Assembly: GCA_002798295.1 (NCBI GenBank) | Contig: NWQT01000013.1 | Span: forward strand, 1 to 42,205 | DNA length: 42,205 nt | Reading direction: 5' to 3' | DNA from: Lysobacteraceae bacterium NML07-0707 | Lineage (GTDB): Bacteria; Pseudomonadota; Gammaproteobacteria; Xanthomonadales; Xanthomonadaceae | Part shown: in pieces, positions 8,408-18,294 of the stretch | Numbering within the stretch: position 1 is the stretch's first letter | Layout of the letters: each line of letters starts with the position of its first letter | Translations under genes and position numbers: made by a program | Notes under the pieces: model-generated | Told to the model about the DNA's origin: nothing | What the model saw: only the letters and a program-made list of their open reading frames with translations | Database searches by the model: none

Positions 8408-8859
8408 GGCGTGAATTTGCGGAAGCTCTGGTAATGGTCGTCGCTGTAATACCAGACATCAGGTGGCTGGCCGCCGGTGACGATGCGGCGCTGGCCGCGA
8501 TGTCCCAGCCCCGGTGTGGCTACGGTGTACTCCCGGTAATAACCGCGCGGTTTGCTGGGCAGACGCCGCTCGCGGTTGCCAAATACCGTGCCGTCCTGAC
8601 GGTGCGGATACGGGCCGCCGCGTTGAATCAGCGCGATGGTCTGCCAGGCTTCGTCCGGCAGATTTTGCCTATCGTGTGCAGCATTTGCTGTCACCGGAAA
8701 AGAGGTGTCCTGCGATACCGCGACCTCTTGAGTATGAGCCGGGACATGCCACCTGGCCTCCTCGGCAACCTGGTTGGCATCCAGACCGACACGCGCAATC
8801 AGCCATAGCAGGGCGATGGCAATGACCACGCCAATGGTGCCACGGCGATACGGCTTCAC
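8404..8859 (-). CDS. barnase-family (N1/T1) extracellular guanyl-specific ribonuclease
   Basis: A 151-residue protein with an N-terminal membrane/signal segment (residues 8-22, GTIGVVIAIALLWLI) and a C-terminal barnase fold. Aligned by eye with barnase, VFGNRERRLP-K-RGYYRE matches the catalytic region. The general base is E110, the phosphate-binding arginines are R121 and R125, and the general acid is H142 in DDHYQSF. All key residues are kept, so it should be active. The start is GTG at 8859: AGGA lies 6 nt upstream and the codon forms a GTGA overlap with the stop of the acetyltransferase gene. A longer TTG-initiated frame from 8877 is less likely. Whether the N-terminus is cleaved or anchors the enzyme cannot be told. 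Confidence 0.9.
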   Translation of the reverse strand: MKPYRRGTIGVVIAIALLWLIARVGLDANQVAEEARWHVPAHTQEVAVSQDTSFPVTANAAHDRQNLPDEAWQTIALIQRGGPYPHRQDGTVFGNRERRLPSKPRGYYREYTVATPGLGHRGQRRIVTGGQPPDVWYYSDDHYQSFRKFTP

Positions 8860-9308
8860 GGCGCGTCCTGTAGCCAATAGCTCATCAGCCGGCGCGGCTG
8901 CACGCGATAGCCGCGTTTTTCATAGATGGCGCGGGCGCGCGGGTTGTCATCGCTCACTTCCAGCCGCAGGGCGTTGCAGCCCTGGGTGCGGGCGGCGGTT
9001 TCGCAGGCTTCCAGCATCCGGCTTGCCAGACCGATACCCTGGAATTGGGGCAGCACATATAGCTCATCAAGCAGGGCGAAGCGGCCGTGGAATTCCAGTC
9101 CGTAGCACAGTCCGACCACGGCGTAAGCGGCCAGCTCTCCTTGCTGTTCGGCAAGCAGCAGATAGCCAGATTCAGGCTGTCCAAGCAGCGCCTGCAATAG
9201 TTGCCGTTGCCGCGCGCGATCCCAGGGCAGTTTTTCCAGCACATAGAAATCCTGCATCGCGTTCAGCAGGCACTCGATATCGGCAACGGTGGCATTGCGG
9301 ATGCTCAT
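8856..9308 (-). CDS. GNAT-family N-acetyltransferase
   Basis: A 150-residue single GNAT domain. The acetyl-CoA binding region is LDELYVLPQFQGIGLASRMLEACE (about residues 81-104), with QGIGLA as the pyrophosphate-binding loop. The C-terminal part (NPRARAIYEKRGYRV) is the usual beta6/alpha4 region. The substrate is unknown. The gene overlaps its neighbours by 4 nt on both sides: ATGA with the lipoprotein gene upstream and GTGA with the RNase gene downstream. Confidence 0.85.
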   Translation of the reverse strand: MSIRNATVADIECLLNAMQDFYVLEKLPWDRARQRQLLQALLGQPESGYLLLAEQQGELAAYAVVGLCYGLEFHGRFALLDELYVLPQFQGIGLASRMLEACETAARTQGCNALRLEVSDDNPRARAIYEKRGYRVQPRRLMSYWLQDAP

Positions 9309-9694
9309 GGGTTTTCAACCTTGCTTTCCGGGGGGCGTTCGGCCAACAGCACGCTGCCGATGGTGTCATCGCCCTGATATTTGCGCAGCAGCGCCTTCCA
9401 GGCGGCATCGTCGGCCTTGGGGCAGGTAATGCCGGCCATGGTGCTGTTGCCGCCCTCGGCCACCGGGCGGTTGAAGTGCCGGCACATGCGCTGGTTGAGG
9501 ATGAAATCCTGCACATCCTGCGGCAGGGATTGCGCATCCACGCCGGTTTCGCTGCCCGGCTGTGGCTGGGCGGCTGCAACCGGTTCGGTGGACGCAGCTG
9601 GCGCACTGGCTTGTGGCTCGGCGCTGCAAGCGCCCAGCCACAGTGCCAAGAGCAAGACCTGCGCGGGTTTATTCCGCACGGCCACCGAACTCAC
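9305..9694 (-). CDS. small lipoprotein of unknown function
   Basis: An exported lipoprotein of up to 129 residues with a signal segment ([11 protein letters not shown]) ending in lipobox LGAC. A Pro/Ala/Ser-rich linker of about 35 residues follows, then a compact domain with two cysteines (RMCRHFNRP and GITCPKAD) that could form a disulfide. I do not recognise the family. Start choice is uncertain: GTG at 9694, 9685 or 9679 are all in frame, and all overlap the end of efpL. The stop overlaps the GNAT start (ATGA). Confidence 0.7.
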   Translation of the reverse strand: MSSVAVRNKPAQVLLLALWLGACSAEPQASAPAASTEPVAAAQPQPGSETGVDAQSLPQDVQDFILNQRMCRHFNRPVAEGGNSTMAGITCPKADDAAWKALLRKYQGDDTIGSVLLAERPPESKVENP

Positions 9695-10235
9695 CCGTCA
9701 CGGTATTGACCCAGACCTTTTCGCCATTGGCGATGTATTCGGGCACCTGGATTTCAATGCCGGTGGACAAGCGCGCCGGCTTGGGGCGCTTGGTGGCAGT
9801 GCCGCCCTTGAGTTCCGGCGGGGTGTCGATGACTTCCAGCACGACCGACGTGGGCAGCTGCAAGGCCACCGGGGTGTCGTCGATGATCTGCACATAGCAG
9901 CCGGTCAGGCCGTCGGTGATGTAACCGGCGGCATCGCCGATGGCGCTGGCATCCAGCGCGTACTGGCTGTAGTCCTCGTCATCCATGAACACATAGGCAT
10001 CGCCGTCCTTGTAGGAGAAGGTGGCCTGACGGCGCAGCAGCTCCACTTCGGTGAGATTGTCGTCGGCATCGAAGCTGGCATCGAGCTTGTTGCCGCCGGG
10101 CACCGAATACAGCGTGAAACGGAAGCGCACATTGCCGCCACGGCCCTGCGGGCTGGAGCGCTCGATGTCGCGCACTTGATACACGCCGCCGTTGTATTCG
10201 ACGACGTTGCCTTTCTTGATGTCGTAAGCCTTCAT
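9669..10235 (-). CDS. efpL: elongation factor P-like protein EfpL (YeiP)
   Basis: A 188-residue EF-P paralogue with the usual three-domain layout and the conserved C-terminal motif ([11 protein letters not shown], then GEKV). It matches YeiP rather than canonical EF-P: the loop tip reads SPQGRGGN, with arginine (R32) where EF-P has its modified lysine. The stretches [16 protein letters not shown] and [17 protein letters not shown]-type region also follow YeiP. EfpL binds stalled ribosomes and relieves pausing at difficult sequences without needing EpmA modification. The gene lies 12 nt after the SDR gene and heads the overlapping lipoprotein/GNAT/RNase/barstar chain. Confidence 0.92.
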   Translation of the reverse strand: MKAYDIKKGNVVEYNGGVYQVRDIERSSPQGRGGNVRFRFTLYSVPGGNKLDASFDADDNLTEVELLRRQATFSYKDGDAYVFMDDEDYSQYALDASAIGDAAGYITDGLTGCYVQIIDDTPVALQLPTSVVLEVIDTPPELKGGTATKRPKPARLSTGIEIQVPEYIANGEKVWVNTVTGEFGGRAE

Positions 10236-10247
10236 GAAAACTCCGTG

Positions 10248-11018
10248 TTACTTGGCTGCCAGGCGCACCGCACCGTCGAGGCGGATGGTTTCGCCATTGA
10301 GATACGAGGTGCCGATGATATAGGCTGCAAGGTCGGCAAACTCCTCGGGCTTGCCAAGCCGCGAAGGGAAGGGGATGGAAGCCGACAGCGATTTCTGCAC
10401 GTCCTCGGGCATGCCATCGACCATCGGCGTCCAGAAAATCCCCGGGGCGATGGTCATCACGCGGATGCCAAAACGCGCCAGCTCACGCGCCATTGGCAAG
10501 GTCATGCCGACCACGCCGCCCTTGGAGGCCGAATATGCCGCCTGGCCAATCTGGCCTTCGTAAGCGGCGACCGATGCGGTATTGATGATCACCCCGCGCT
10601 CGCCGTCAGTGCCTGCTTCGTTGTGCTGCATCAGGTCGGCACAGGCCTTGGCGACATTGAAACTGCCGATGAGGTTCACCATTACCGTGGTCTGGAACTG
10701 CGATAGCGGCATCGGTCCTGCCTTGCCCAGCACCCGGCCAGCGCCGAGGATGCCGGCGCAGTTGATGCAGGCATTCAGCCCGCCAAGAAACTCTCGCGCC
10801 TTGGCAACATTGGCAATGACTTCCGCCTCGTTGCTGACATCGGTCTTGAAGAACGCCGCCTTGTCGGCACCGAGCTCGGTGACAGCGGCCTGGCCCTTTT
10901 CTTCGTTGACATCGAACAGCGCCACCTTGCCGCCCTGGGCGATCAAATGTTTGGCGGTGGCAAAACCAAGCCCGGAAGCGCCGCCGGTGATGATGGCGCG
11001 GGTCGCGGAAATCTGCAT
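10248..11018 (-). CDS. SDR-family dehydrogenase, HSD17B10-like (3-hydroxyacyl-CoA dehydrogenase type)
   Basis: A 256-residue classical short-chain dehydrogenase. The NAD-binding GGASGLG is at residues 12-18, the NCAG motif follows, and the catalytic set is Ser (NTASVAAYEG) with YSASK. The aspartate in ALFDVN favours NAD(H). The end of the Rossmann fold plus the PGIFWTPMVDGMPEDVQKSL segment resembles bacterial homologues of human 17beta-HSD10, which oxidise 2-methyl-3-hydroxybutyryl-CoA in isoleucine breakdown. This would fit with the nearby leucine cluster, but substrate is inferred. The start has GAGG upstream. Confidence 0.88.
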   Translation of the reverse strand: MQISATRAIITGGASGLGFATAKHLIAQGGKVALFDVNEEKGQAAVTELGADKAAFFKTDVSNEAEVIANVAKAREFLGGLNACINCAGILGAGRVLGKAGPMPLSQFQTTVMVNLIGSFNVAKACADLMQHNEAGTDGERGVIINTASVAAYEGQIGQAAYSASKGGVVGMTLPMARELARFGIRVMTIAPGIFWTPMVDGMPEDVQKSLSASIPFPSRLGKPEEFADLAAYIIGTSYLNGETIRLDGAVRLAAK

Positions 11019-11096
11019 GGGAACCTCGTGGAATGGAGAGAAGGAAGATTTTATCCAAGTCTTGCCAGTCGCTACGCATCCGCTTTGGGCGGGCGC

Positions 11097-12077
11097 TTAT
11101 TCTTCATCCGCCGTATCAGTGGAAACTGGGTGGTGAGTGCGCTCCCACTCCGCCTTGGCAGCCCCCTGTTTGTTTAGCACATGAATGTAAGCCCGTTTGG
11201 AGGATGGGGCATCGAAATGCCAAGGAAAAGCAGCTGGCTCTTCTATGGCCGCATATGTCAGCCGGACTTTATCCTCAGAACCAAGACAAATGGCAGTAAG
11301 TGGCCAAAGCACAGCACCGGAAGGGACTCCACGGTTGATACGCCGGATTGTAGTTGCACGCACAGGCTGCCCGTCAATATCGGCTTGCAATATCTGCCCG
11401 CGTATGCGGCCTGTGGCTTCATCCTGCCAGTTGCTGACCAGTGTATGGGTTTTGATTGACTGAAAGCGCGTTTCCAGCTCGGTCAAAACTTCCATCGGGG
11501 TTAAATCCTTGGCGTTCGAGCCGATTCTGGAAAAACAGTGGGAAGTGACATGGATGCGCTGCTGCCGGGAAACTTCCATGCCAGTATCAAAACGCTGGCG
11601 CAGATAGGCATCGGCAAGCGGCTGCCATTGGCCTTGTTGATAACGGGCGAGCAACTGGCCGCTGCCATCGGTTTCAAGGCTGAATTCAATGGCTTGAATG
11701 TCTCCACTCATGGTGTACTGGATGCCGATACGCGCACCTGCCGTACTGCACATGCCCCAAGCTTTTTGGATACGGCTGAAACCTGTGCCAACGACATGAC
11801 TGTTGATGTTTTCCAACAATTGCCCGTCTATAGGGTTGCCATCAATGCTTATGGCGCTGACCCCATGTTTCTTACCGAAATCCAGCCCGGATAAATGATA
11901 GTCGCTGAACTGTACCCGGATATTCCGTAAGCCGCAGTTGAAGACGTAATCCGTATCAACCCAGAGGGAAGGGCGGTGACCGTCCGGCCCATCCAGGAGC
12001 AGCCCTCTGCGGATGAGTTCATTTTGGTTGAACGGCTGCGAGGCAAGTAGTGCCAGTAAAGCTAGGGCGGATTTCAT
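11097..12077 (-). CDS. exported protein of unknown function
   Basis: A 326-residue protein that I do not recognise. Residues 1 to about 14 are hydrophobic (MKSALALLALLAS) and look like a short signal peptide, so it is probably periplasmic or secreted. The body is mixed alpha/beta with four cysteines (in VFNCGL, WGMCSTAG, TSHCFSR and TAICLGS) that could pair in the periplasm. The C-terminus is charged and probably disordered. The ATG at 12077 was preferred over one 57 bp upstream because it begins directly with the signal-like segment. Base composition is more AT-rich than the flanking genes, as in the next gene upstream. Confidence 0.6.
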   Translation of the reverse strand: MKSALALLALLASQPFNQNELIRRGLLLDGPDGHRPSLWVDTDYVFNCGLRNIRVQFSDYHLSGLDFGKKHGVSAISIDGNPIDGQLLENINSHVVGTGFSRIQKAWGMCSTAGARIGIQYTMSGDIQAIEFSLETDGSGQLLARYQQGQWQPLADAYLRQRFDTGMEVSRQQRIHVTSHCFSRIGSNAKDLTPMEVLTELETRFQSIKTHTLVSNWQDEATGRIRGQILQADIDGQPVRATTIRRINRGVPSGAVLWPLTAICLGSEDKVRLTYAAIEEPAAFPWHFDAPSSKRAYIHVLNKQGAAKAEWERTHHPVSTDTADEE

Positions 12078-12168
12078 GAGGCATCGTATATTGAGTGGAC
12101 GGAATTTGCGTGCTCGAAGTTTGTGAGGCACCAAGGGTACTTAATCTTAAAATCATTGGGAGGTAGGC

Positions 12169-13686
12169 TTATTTTGCTGTCTCAAGCCGAGACTTGGCAC
12201 AGAGCTTGGCGAGGCTGGAGAAGCCTTCGGTTTGAGCGAGGGTAGCCCAGGAAAAATGCAGTAATTTGTCGAAGGTGAATTGCTCGCGTGCCAGTGATAC
12301 CCATACGCCCTCTACAGCCACCAGCGCAAAACCGGCTGAGGCAAGCCGCAGTGCATAGGATTTGGCCTGAAAAAATGCCTCGCGCAGACTGGCTTCATTG
12401 GCAATGCGGTACTTGGCTTCCCAGATGAAGCGGGCGCTTTCCTCACCGCGCTTGGTTTGGGCAAGCAAAGCGTAATCGGGGTAAACACGCTCGCCTCGTC
12501 CCATTCGCAGCGACATTTGCCTGAGCCAGTCTTCTTCAGTAAAGCCAAGGCGTTGCAGCAGAGGCTCAAGAAGCTCGGTTTCGACATCGCGCTCGTTGTC
12601 CAGTTGTGCAGCTTGCGGCAAGTCTAGGCTGATAAGCCGTGGAAGCGAGGCGGTGTCGAAATCACGCGCTTCCAGCATGGAGAGAATGGCGTTGTACTCA
12701 GTCGGAGTGAACGAGACTCCCGCAATTGCCTGCATATTTTTCTTGATGATGGATTTTTCCCCCAATATCTCGTTTTCCCTCATTTGTTTCAGGTGCAGAG
12801 GCGGGATGGGGCGGGGAGAGCCAATCCATATTTGCTGAGGGTAATAGGAAAACGGGTCGAAAAAGCCTTTTGAGACGGCTCTGGCGATGCTGATGATGGA
12901 TTTCTTTGGGCTGATGCTGTAGGTCAGTATGATGTCGCCGGGCTGGGTGCGCTCGTTCCCTTGGATAAGAATAGGTGCTTGTTTGTTTTGGATTTTTTCG
13001 GCCTGCTCTTTGAAAGTGATGACCAGTTGGACATTGATTGGGTCGGGAAGCTCGCCCTCGGAAAAAAATCCGGGAGCCACCCTGGGCGCAAAATCATACA
13101 GAAATGCAGCCATTTCCTCAGGAGAAAGGCCGTGGCTGATGCGGAATTCATGCAGGCTGCGGCAAATTTCCGCGTAGTAATACAGTCGCTCTCGGTATTG
13201 CCGTTTTCCGGGCGGTGGTGGCAGTGGAATGGAAAATTCGCTGCAAATGGTTTCCAGCTGAAAGAAATGGTCAACCAGAAAGTAGGGCAGGAAAAAATCC
13301 CTGTCCAAGTGCTGCACAAACAAGGAAAGCCCGGGGATGAAGGTCAGCAGGTCGCGTGGTGGCCATTCGCCTTCATCAATCAATTCGTCGATGAAGTCGA
13401 GATAGCCGTCGATGGCTTCATCAATATTGGCCGATGCTTCAACCGGCGCATCGCGGGCGCGGGAGTTTTCCTCCGTTTCTGCCAGCGTCCAATCTGCGGC
13501 TAGCTCGATTTGCTCTTGCCAGTATTCCAGGGGCTGAGTGGAAGGCAGCCGCACTGCAAGAAAGTCGCGCAGCGTTTGCGCTTGACGCTGCTCAACCAGC
13601 TTCGGTAGTTGCGTGAAGAAGGCCAGGGCTTTCTGGCCTGCTTCGGTGGCGAGATAGCAATCAAAAACGTAGCGATTGAATTGCAT
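12169..13686 (-). CDS. uncharacterised EVE/PUA-like plus PD-(D/E)XK nuclease protein (HsdR_N-like)
   Basis: A 505-residue cytoplasmic protein with three visible parts. Residues 1 to about 230 are helical and aromatic-rich (HLDRDFFLPYF, YYYAEICRSLHEF, SPEEMAAFLYDFAP) with no function I can assign. Residues 238-350 resemble an EVE/PUA-type domain: QPGDIILTY, ISIARAV, YYPQQIWIG, PIPPLHLKQM, NMQAIAGV and a closing helix. Such domains can read modified bases. Residues 364-470 look like the nuclease domain of type I restriction HsdR: E369/E371, YPD404Y, WE423AK425Y and Q440-x3-Y444, giving a complete PD-(D/E)XK set. There is no helicase or methyltransferase beside it. It starts 8 nt after liuE stops, without a clear ribosome site, so translation may depend on coupling. 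Base composition is lower in GC than the liu genes. Confidence 0.72.
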   Translation of the reverse strand: MQFNRYVFDCYLATEAGQKALAFFTQLPKLVEQRQAQTLRDFLAVRLPSTQPLEYWQEQIELAADWTLAETEENSRARDAPVEASANIDEAIDGYLDFIDELIDEGEWPPRDLLTFIPGLSLFVQHLDRDFFLPYFLVDHFFQLETICSEFSIPLPPPPGKRQYRERLYYYAEICRSLHEFRISHGLSPEEMAAFLYDFAPRVAPGFFSEGELPDPINVQLVITFKEQAEKIQNKQAPILIQGNERTQPGDIILTYSISPKKSIISIARAVSKGFFDPFSYYPQQIWIGSPRPIPPLHLKQMRENEILGEKSIIKKNMQAIAGVSFTPTEYNAILSMLEARDFDTASLPRLISLDLPQAAQLDNERDVETELLEPLLQRLGFTEEDWLRQMSLRMGRGERVYPDYALLAQTKRGEESARFIWEAKYRIANEASLREAFFQAKSYALRLASAGFALVAVEGVWVSLAREQFTFDKLLHFSWATLAQTEGFSSLAKLCAKSRLETAK

Positions 13687-13694
13687 GGAAAGGT

Positions 13695-14594
13695 TTATGC
13701 CGCACTGCGTGCCCGCGTTACCTTGCTGCTGGTGGTGCGGCCGAGTTTCCCGGCAAGCCACTGTCCGGTTTCAACCAGGCGGTCGAGGTCGATGCCGGTT
13801 TCCACGCCCAAGCCATGCAGCATGTACACCACGTCTTCGCTGGCGACATTGCCGCTGGCGCCCTTGGCATAGGGGCAGCCGCCGGTGCCGGATACCGCAG
13901 CATCGACCACGGCCACGCCTTCTTCCAGACAGGCGAGGATATTGGCCAGTGCCTGGCCGTAGGTGTCGTGGAAGTGGATGGCAAGAGCGCTCATCGGTAC
14001 GGCCTCGGCCACGTCGCGCAGCATGGCGCGTGCTTTGCCGGGTGTGCCAACGCCGATGGTGTCGCCGAGTGAAATCTCGTAGCAGCCCATCTGGTGCAGG
14101 GCGCGGGCAACACGTACCACATCTTCCAGCGGCACTTCGCCCTGATACGGGCAGCCGAGCACGGTGGAGACATAGCCGCGCACTTTGATGCCGTCGGTGC
14201 GTGCCGCTTCCAGTATCGGGGCGAAGCGTTGCAAGGATTCGTCAATCCCGGCATTGGTGTTCTTGCGGTTGAAGGTTTCCGAGGCAGCGGTGAACACGGC
14301 CACTTCTTTGGCGCCGACCGCCTTGGCGCGTTCATAGCCTTGCAGATTGGGGGTGAGCACCGGGTAGTGGATGCCGGGGTGTTGTTCGATGCCGGCAAAC
14401 ACTTCGGCGGCATCGGCCATCTGCGGCACCCATTTCGGGCTGACAAAGCTGGTGGCTTCGATGGTTTTCAGGCCGGTTTGTGACAGGCGGTTGATCAGCT
14501 CGATTTTGTCGGCGGTGGCGATGAAGGTCTTTTCGTTTTGCAGGCCATCGCGCGGGCCGACTTCAACAATACGGACGTGGTTGGGCTGGCTCAT
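13695..14594 (-). CDS. liuE: hydroxymethylglutaryl-CoA lyase
   Basis: A 299-residue TIM-barrel lyase that splits HMG-CoA into acetoacetate and acetyl-CoA, the last step of leucine breakdown. Landmarks are [12 protein letters not shown] at the N-terminus, [18 protein letters not shown] with metal-binding histidines, and [14 protein letters not shown] with the catalytic cysteine. The ATG at 14594 is chosen because it begins the conserved [17 protein letters not shown] segment. It lies 1 nt after the liuD stop. The longer in-frame start at 14636 would lie inside liuD. The uncharacterised nuclease gene follows 8 nt downstream. Confidence 0.95.
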   Translation of the reverse strand: MSQPNHVRIVEVGPRDGLQNEKTFIATADKIELINRLSQTGLKTIEATSFVSPKWVPQMADAAEVFAGIEQHPGIHYPVLTPNLQGYERAKAVGAKEVAVFTAASETFNRKNTNAGIDESLQRFAPILEAARTDGIKVRGYVSTVLGCPYQGEVPLEDVVRVARALHQMGCYEISLGDTIGVGTPGKARAMLRDVAEAVPMSALAIHFHDTYGQALANILACLEEGVAVVDAAVSGTGGCPYAKGASGNVASEDVVYMLHGLGVETGIDLDRLVETGQWLAGKLGRTTSSKVTRARSAA

Positions 14595-14595
14595 C

Positions 14596-16581
<1,986 letters not shown>

Positions 16582-16592
16582 GGGCATTCCAG

Positions 16593-17378
16593 TCAGTGTT
16601 GCGTCCAGGCAGCAGGGCGTTTTTCCAGAAAGGCGCCGATGCCTTCCTGACCTTCGGGCGATACCCGCAGGCGGGCAATCAGCGCGGCATTGTCAGCATC
16701 CTGCGCTGCGCTATCGGTATGTGCCAGCACATCGCGCACCAGTTGCTTGGCGCTGGCGCTGGCGTGCGGGCCGGCCTTCAGCAGCAGGGCGATTTGCTGG
16801 TTGATAGCCGCCTCCAGTTCACTGGCAGGGACTACTTGATGCAAAAGCCCAAGGCGCAGGGCTTCGGCCGCATCGAAGATTTCGGCGGTGGCGAAATAAC
16901 GTCGCGCCGCACGGGCGCCGATGGCTTCCACCACATACGGGGAAATCACCGCAGGCAAGAGGCCCAGGCGGCTTTCGGTCAGGCCGAACTTGGCCTCCGG
17001 CACGCCGATGGCGATATCGCAGCAGGCCACCAGCCCGACACCACCGCCAAAGGCGGCGCCATGCACGCGGGCGATGGTCGGTTTGGGCAGCTCGTTCAGG
17101 GTACGCATCAGCGCCGCCAGCGCCAGCGAGTCTTCACGATTCTGCGCCTCGCTCATCGCGGCCATGCTGCGCATCCAGTTGAGGTCGGCGCCGGCAGAGA
17201 ACGACGCACCTTCGCCTTCCAGCACCACCACGCGCACGCTGGCATCTGCCGCAAGCTGGCGCAGCGCGGCGGTAAGGTCGGCAATCAGCCCGGCATCAAA
17301 GGCATTGTGCAGGGTGGGGCGGGTCAGGCGCAGACGCGCAACCGCGCCTTCACGCAGCAGTTTCATGGCATCGCTCAT
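16593..17378 (-). CDS. liuC: 3-methylglutaconyl-CoA hydratase
   Basis: A 261-residue crotonase-family enzyme. The oxyanion-hole segments FSAGADLNWM and GAAFGGGVGL are visible, and TESRLGLLPAVISPYV carries the catalytic-loop glutamate region. Together with its place between carboxylase and lyase genes this points to the hydratase that turns 3-methylglutaconyl-CoA into HMG-CoA. The ATG at 17378 has GAGAAAG upstream. A 556-bp gap with repeats separates it from the zinc-ribbon gene, so liuC may have its own promoter. Confidence 0.92.
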   Translation of the reverse strand: MSDAMKLLREGAVARLRLTRPTLHNAFDAGLIADLTAALRQLAADASVRVVVLEGEGASFSAGADLNWMRSMAAMSEAQNREDSLALAALMRTLNELPKPTIARVHGAAFGGGVGLVACCDIAIGVPEAKFGLTESRLGLLPAVISPYVVEAIGARAARRYFATAEIFDAAEALRLGLLHQVVPASELEAAINQQIALLLKAGPHASASAKQLVRDVLAHTDSAAQDADNAALIARLRVSPEGQEGIGAFLEKRPAAWTQH

Positions 17379-17587
17379 GCGGCTTTCTCGAAACGAAACA
17401 AGCGGCAATGATAACGGTGCCGGGCGGCGGCTTGCTGTATGCGGCACCAAAGAAAAGCAGATTTGGCAAACCTGCTTGCCTTGCATGAGAGCCCGCACTT
17501 CTCATCCTGCACGTAGCTGTACGCCGCCTTGTTATTCCGCGCGAAGTCGTATCCACATCCCGTCACCCTGGGTGCAGAATGACAGCT

Positions 17588-17617
17588 GCTTTTGCTTTTG
17601 CTTTTGCTTTTGCTTTT
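17588..17617. repeat. (GCTTTT)5 tandem repeat
   Basis: Five perfect GCTTTT hexamers, followed by imperfect units (GACTTT, GCCCTG). In one minus-strand frame it encodes alternating Lys-Ser and in another Lys-Gln, but no gene is supported there. Copy number of such a hexamer can vary by slippage. Confidence 0.9.
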
Positions 17618-17786
17618 GACTTTGCCCTGTCCGGACGCGCCGAGTACCGCAGCGACCCATGGGAGCAGGCAGGGCTTTGTTTGAGCAGCGCGCAGCGATA
17701 CGAGTTTGCCCTGCCGCCATTGGGCGCATGGAACGCTGGGAACCCCGCGCAGCGGGGCGCGGTAGCCAGGGCTGGTTTCTTTGCCT

Positions 17787-17810
17787 CCTTTCTTTGCCAG
17801 CAAAGAAAGG
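17787..17810. repeat. perfect inverted repeat in the intergenic region
   Basis: CCTTTCTTTG and CAAAGAAAGG form a 10-bp perfect stem with the 4-nt loop CCAG. No T run follows on either strand, so it is not a standard intrinsic terminator. A second copy of the left arm (TTTCTTTGCC) starts at 17777. Confidence 0.75.
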
Positions 17811-17934
17811 CGGTGTGCCGCCGGGCGCATATCCCGGCATTGGACAAACATCGAAAACCCGGAGGATTTTGCGACTACATTACGCCTGTGTGAAATGAAG
17901 GCCGATTCCTGCTGGCTTGCCAGAGTCTTGAAAA

Positions 17935-18294
17935 TCAGCGCGAGCGCATCCGCGTGCTGGCCACCAAGTCCACATGCAGCGAAAAAGTACGGGTTTCGCC
18001 CGGATGCATCGCCCCCACGCCGACCACATGGCGGGCGATTTCTTCGCCGCGCTCGTTCTTGACTACCGCCACCATTGAATATTCCCAGGCCTCGCCTGGC
18101 GCCGGGCCAGGCAGGCTGCCTTCGATTTTCAGTGGCGAGGCCAGCACTTTGCGTTCGGGTGTGGCATCAAAACGCAAATGCCCCTTGCACTGCGGGCAAA
18201 TCGAAGCGCTGGCGAGAATGGTGGCGCGGCAATGCGGGCAATTGCGGGTTGCGCCCACGTCGGTATGTTTGCCGCGCCCCAACAGGCTGCTCAT
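17935..18294 (-). CDS. zinc-ribbon protein coupled to bactofilin
   Basis: A 119-residue protein with an N-terminal zinc ribbon (C19-P-H-C22 and C33-P-Q-C36). A beta-rich domain follows (WEYSMVAVVKNERGEEIARHVVGVGAMHPGETRTFSLHVDL) that looks like a small immunoglobulin-like or FxLYD-type fold. I do not recognise a named family. Its start overlaps the bactofilin stop (ATGA, 18291-18294), so the two are translationally coupled and probably act together. It could be an adaptor between bactofilin filaments and another partner; that is inference. Confidence 0.7.
   Translation of the reverse strand: MSSLLGRGKHTDVGATRNCPHCRATILASASICPQCKGHLRFDATPERKVLASPLKIEGSLPGPAPGEAWEYSMVAVVKNERGEEIARHVVGVGAMHPGETRTFSLHVDLVASTRMRSR

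Larger units (their letters stand above)
17379..17934. other. intergenic repeat-rich region, no convincing gene
   Basis: This 556-bp gap between liuC and the zinc-ribbon gene contains several open frames on both strands, but all are low-complexity or rich in Arg, Pro and Cys and none has a family match. It holds five GCTTTT hexamers, a CCCCGC-GCA-GCGGGG hairpin (17743-17757) and a perfect 10-bp stem-loop (17787-17810). From memory, similar stretches recur between genes in Xanthomonadaceae and give spurious small 'KSKSKSK' proteins. I treat it as a dispersed intergenic element. Confidence 0.55.

Noticed and set aside
17787-17810. Stem-loop as terminator of the zinc-ribbon gene
   Set aside because: No T run follows on either strand and it is over 120 bp from the stop codon.
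17532-17851. Small frames encoding Lys-Ser or Lys-Gln repeats
   Set aside because: They arise from translating the GCTTTT hexamers and hairpins; several overlapping frames are equally open, as expected for non-coding repeats.
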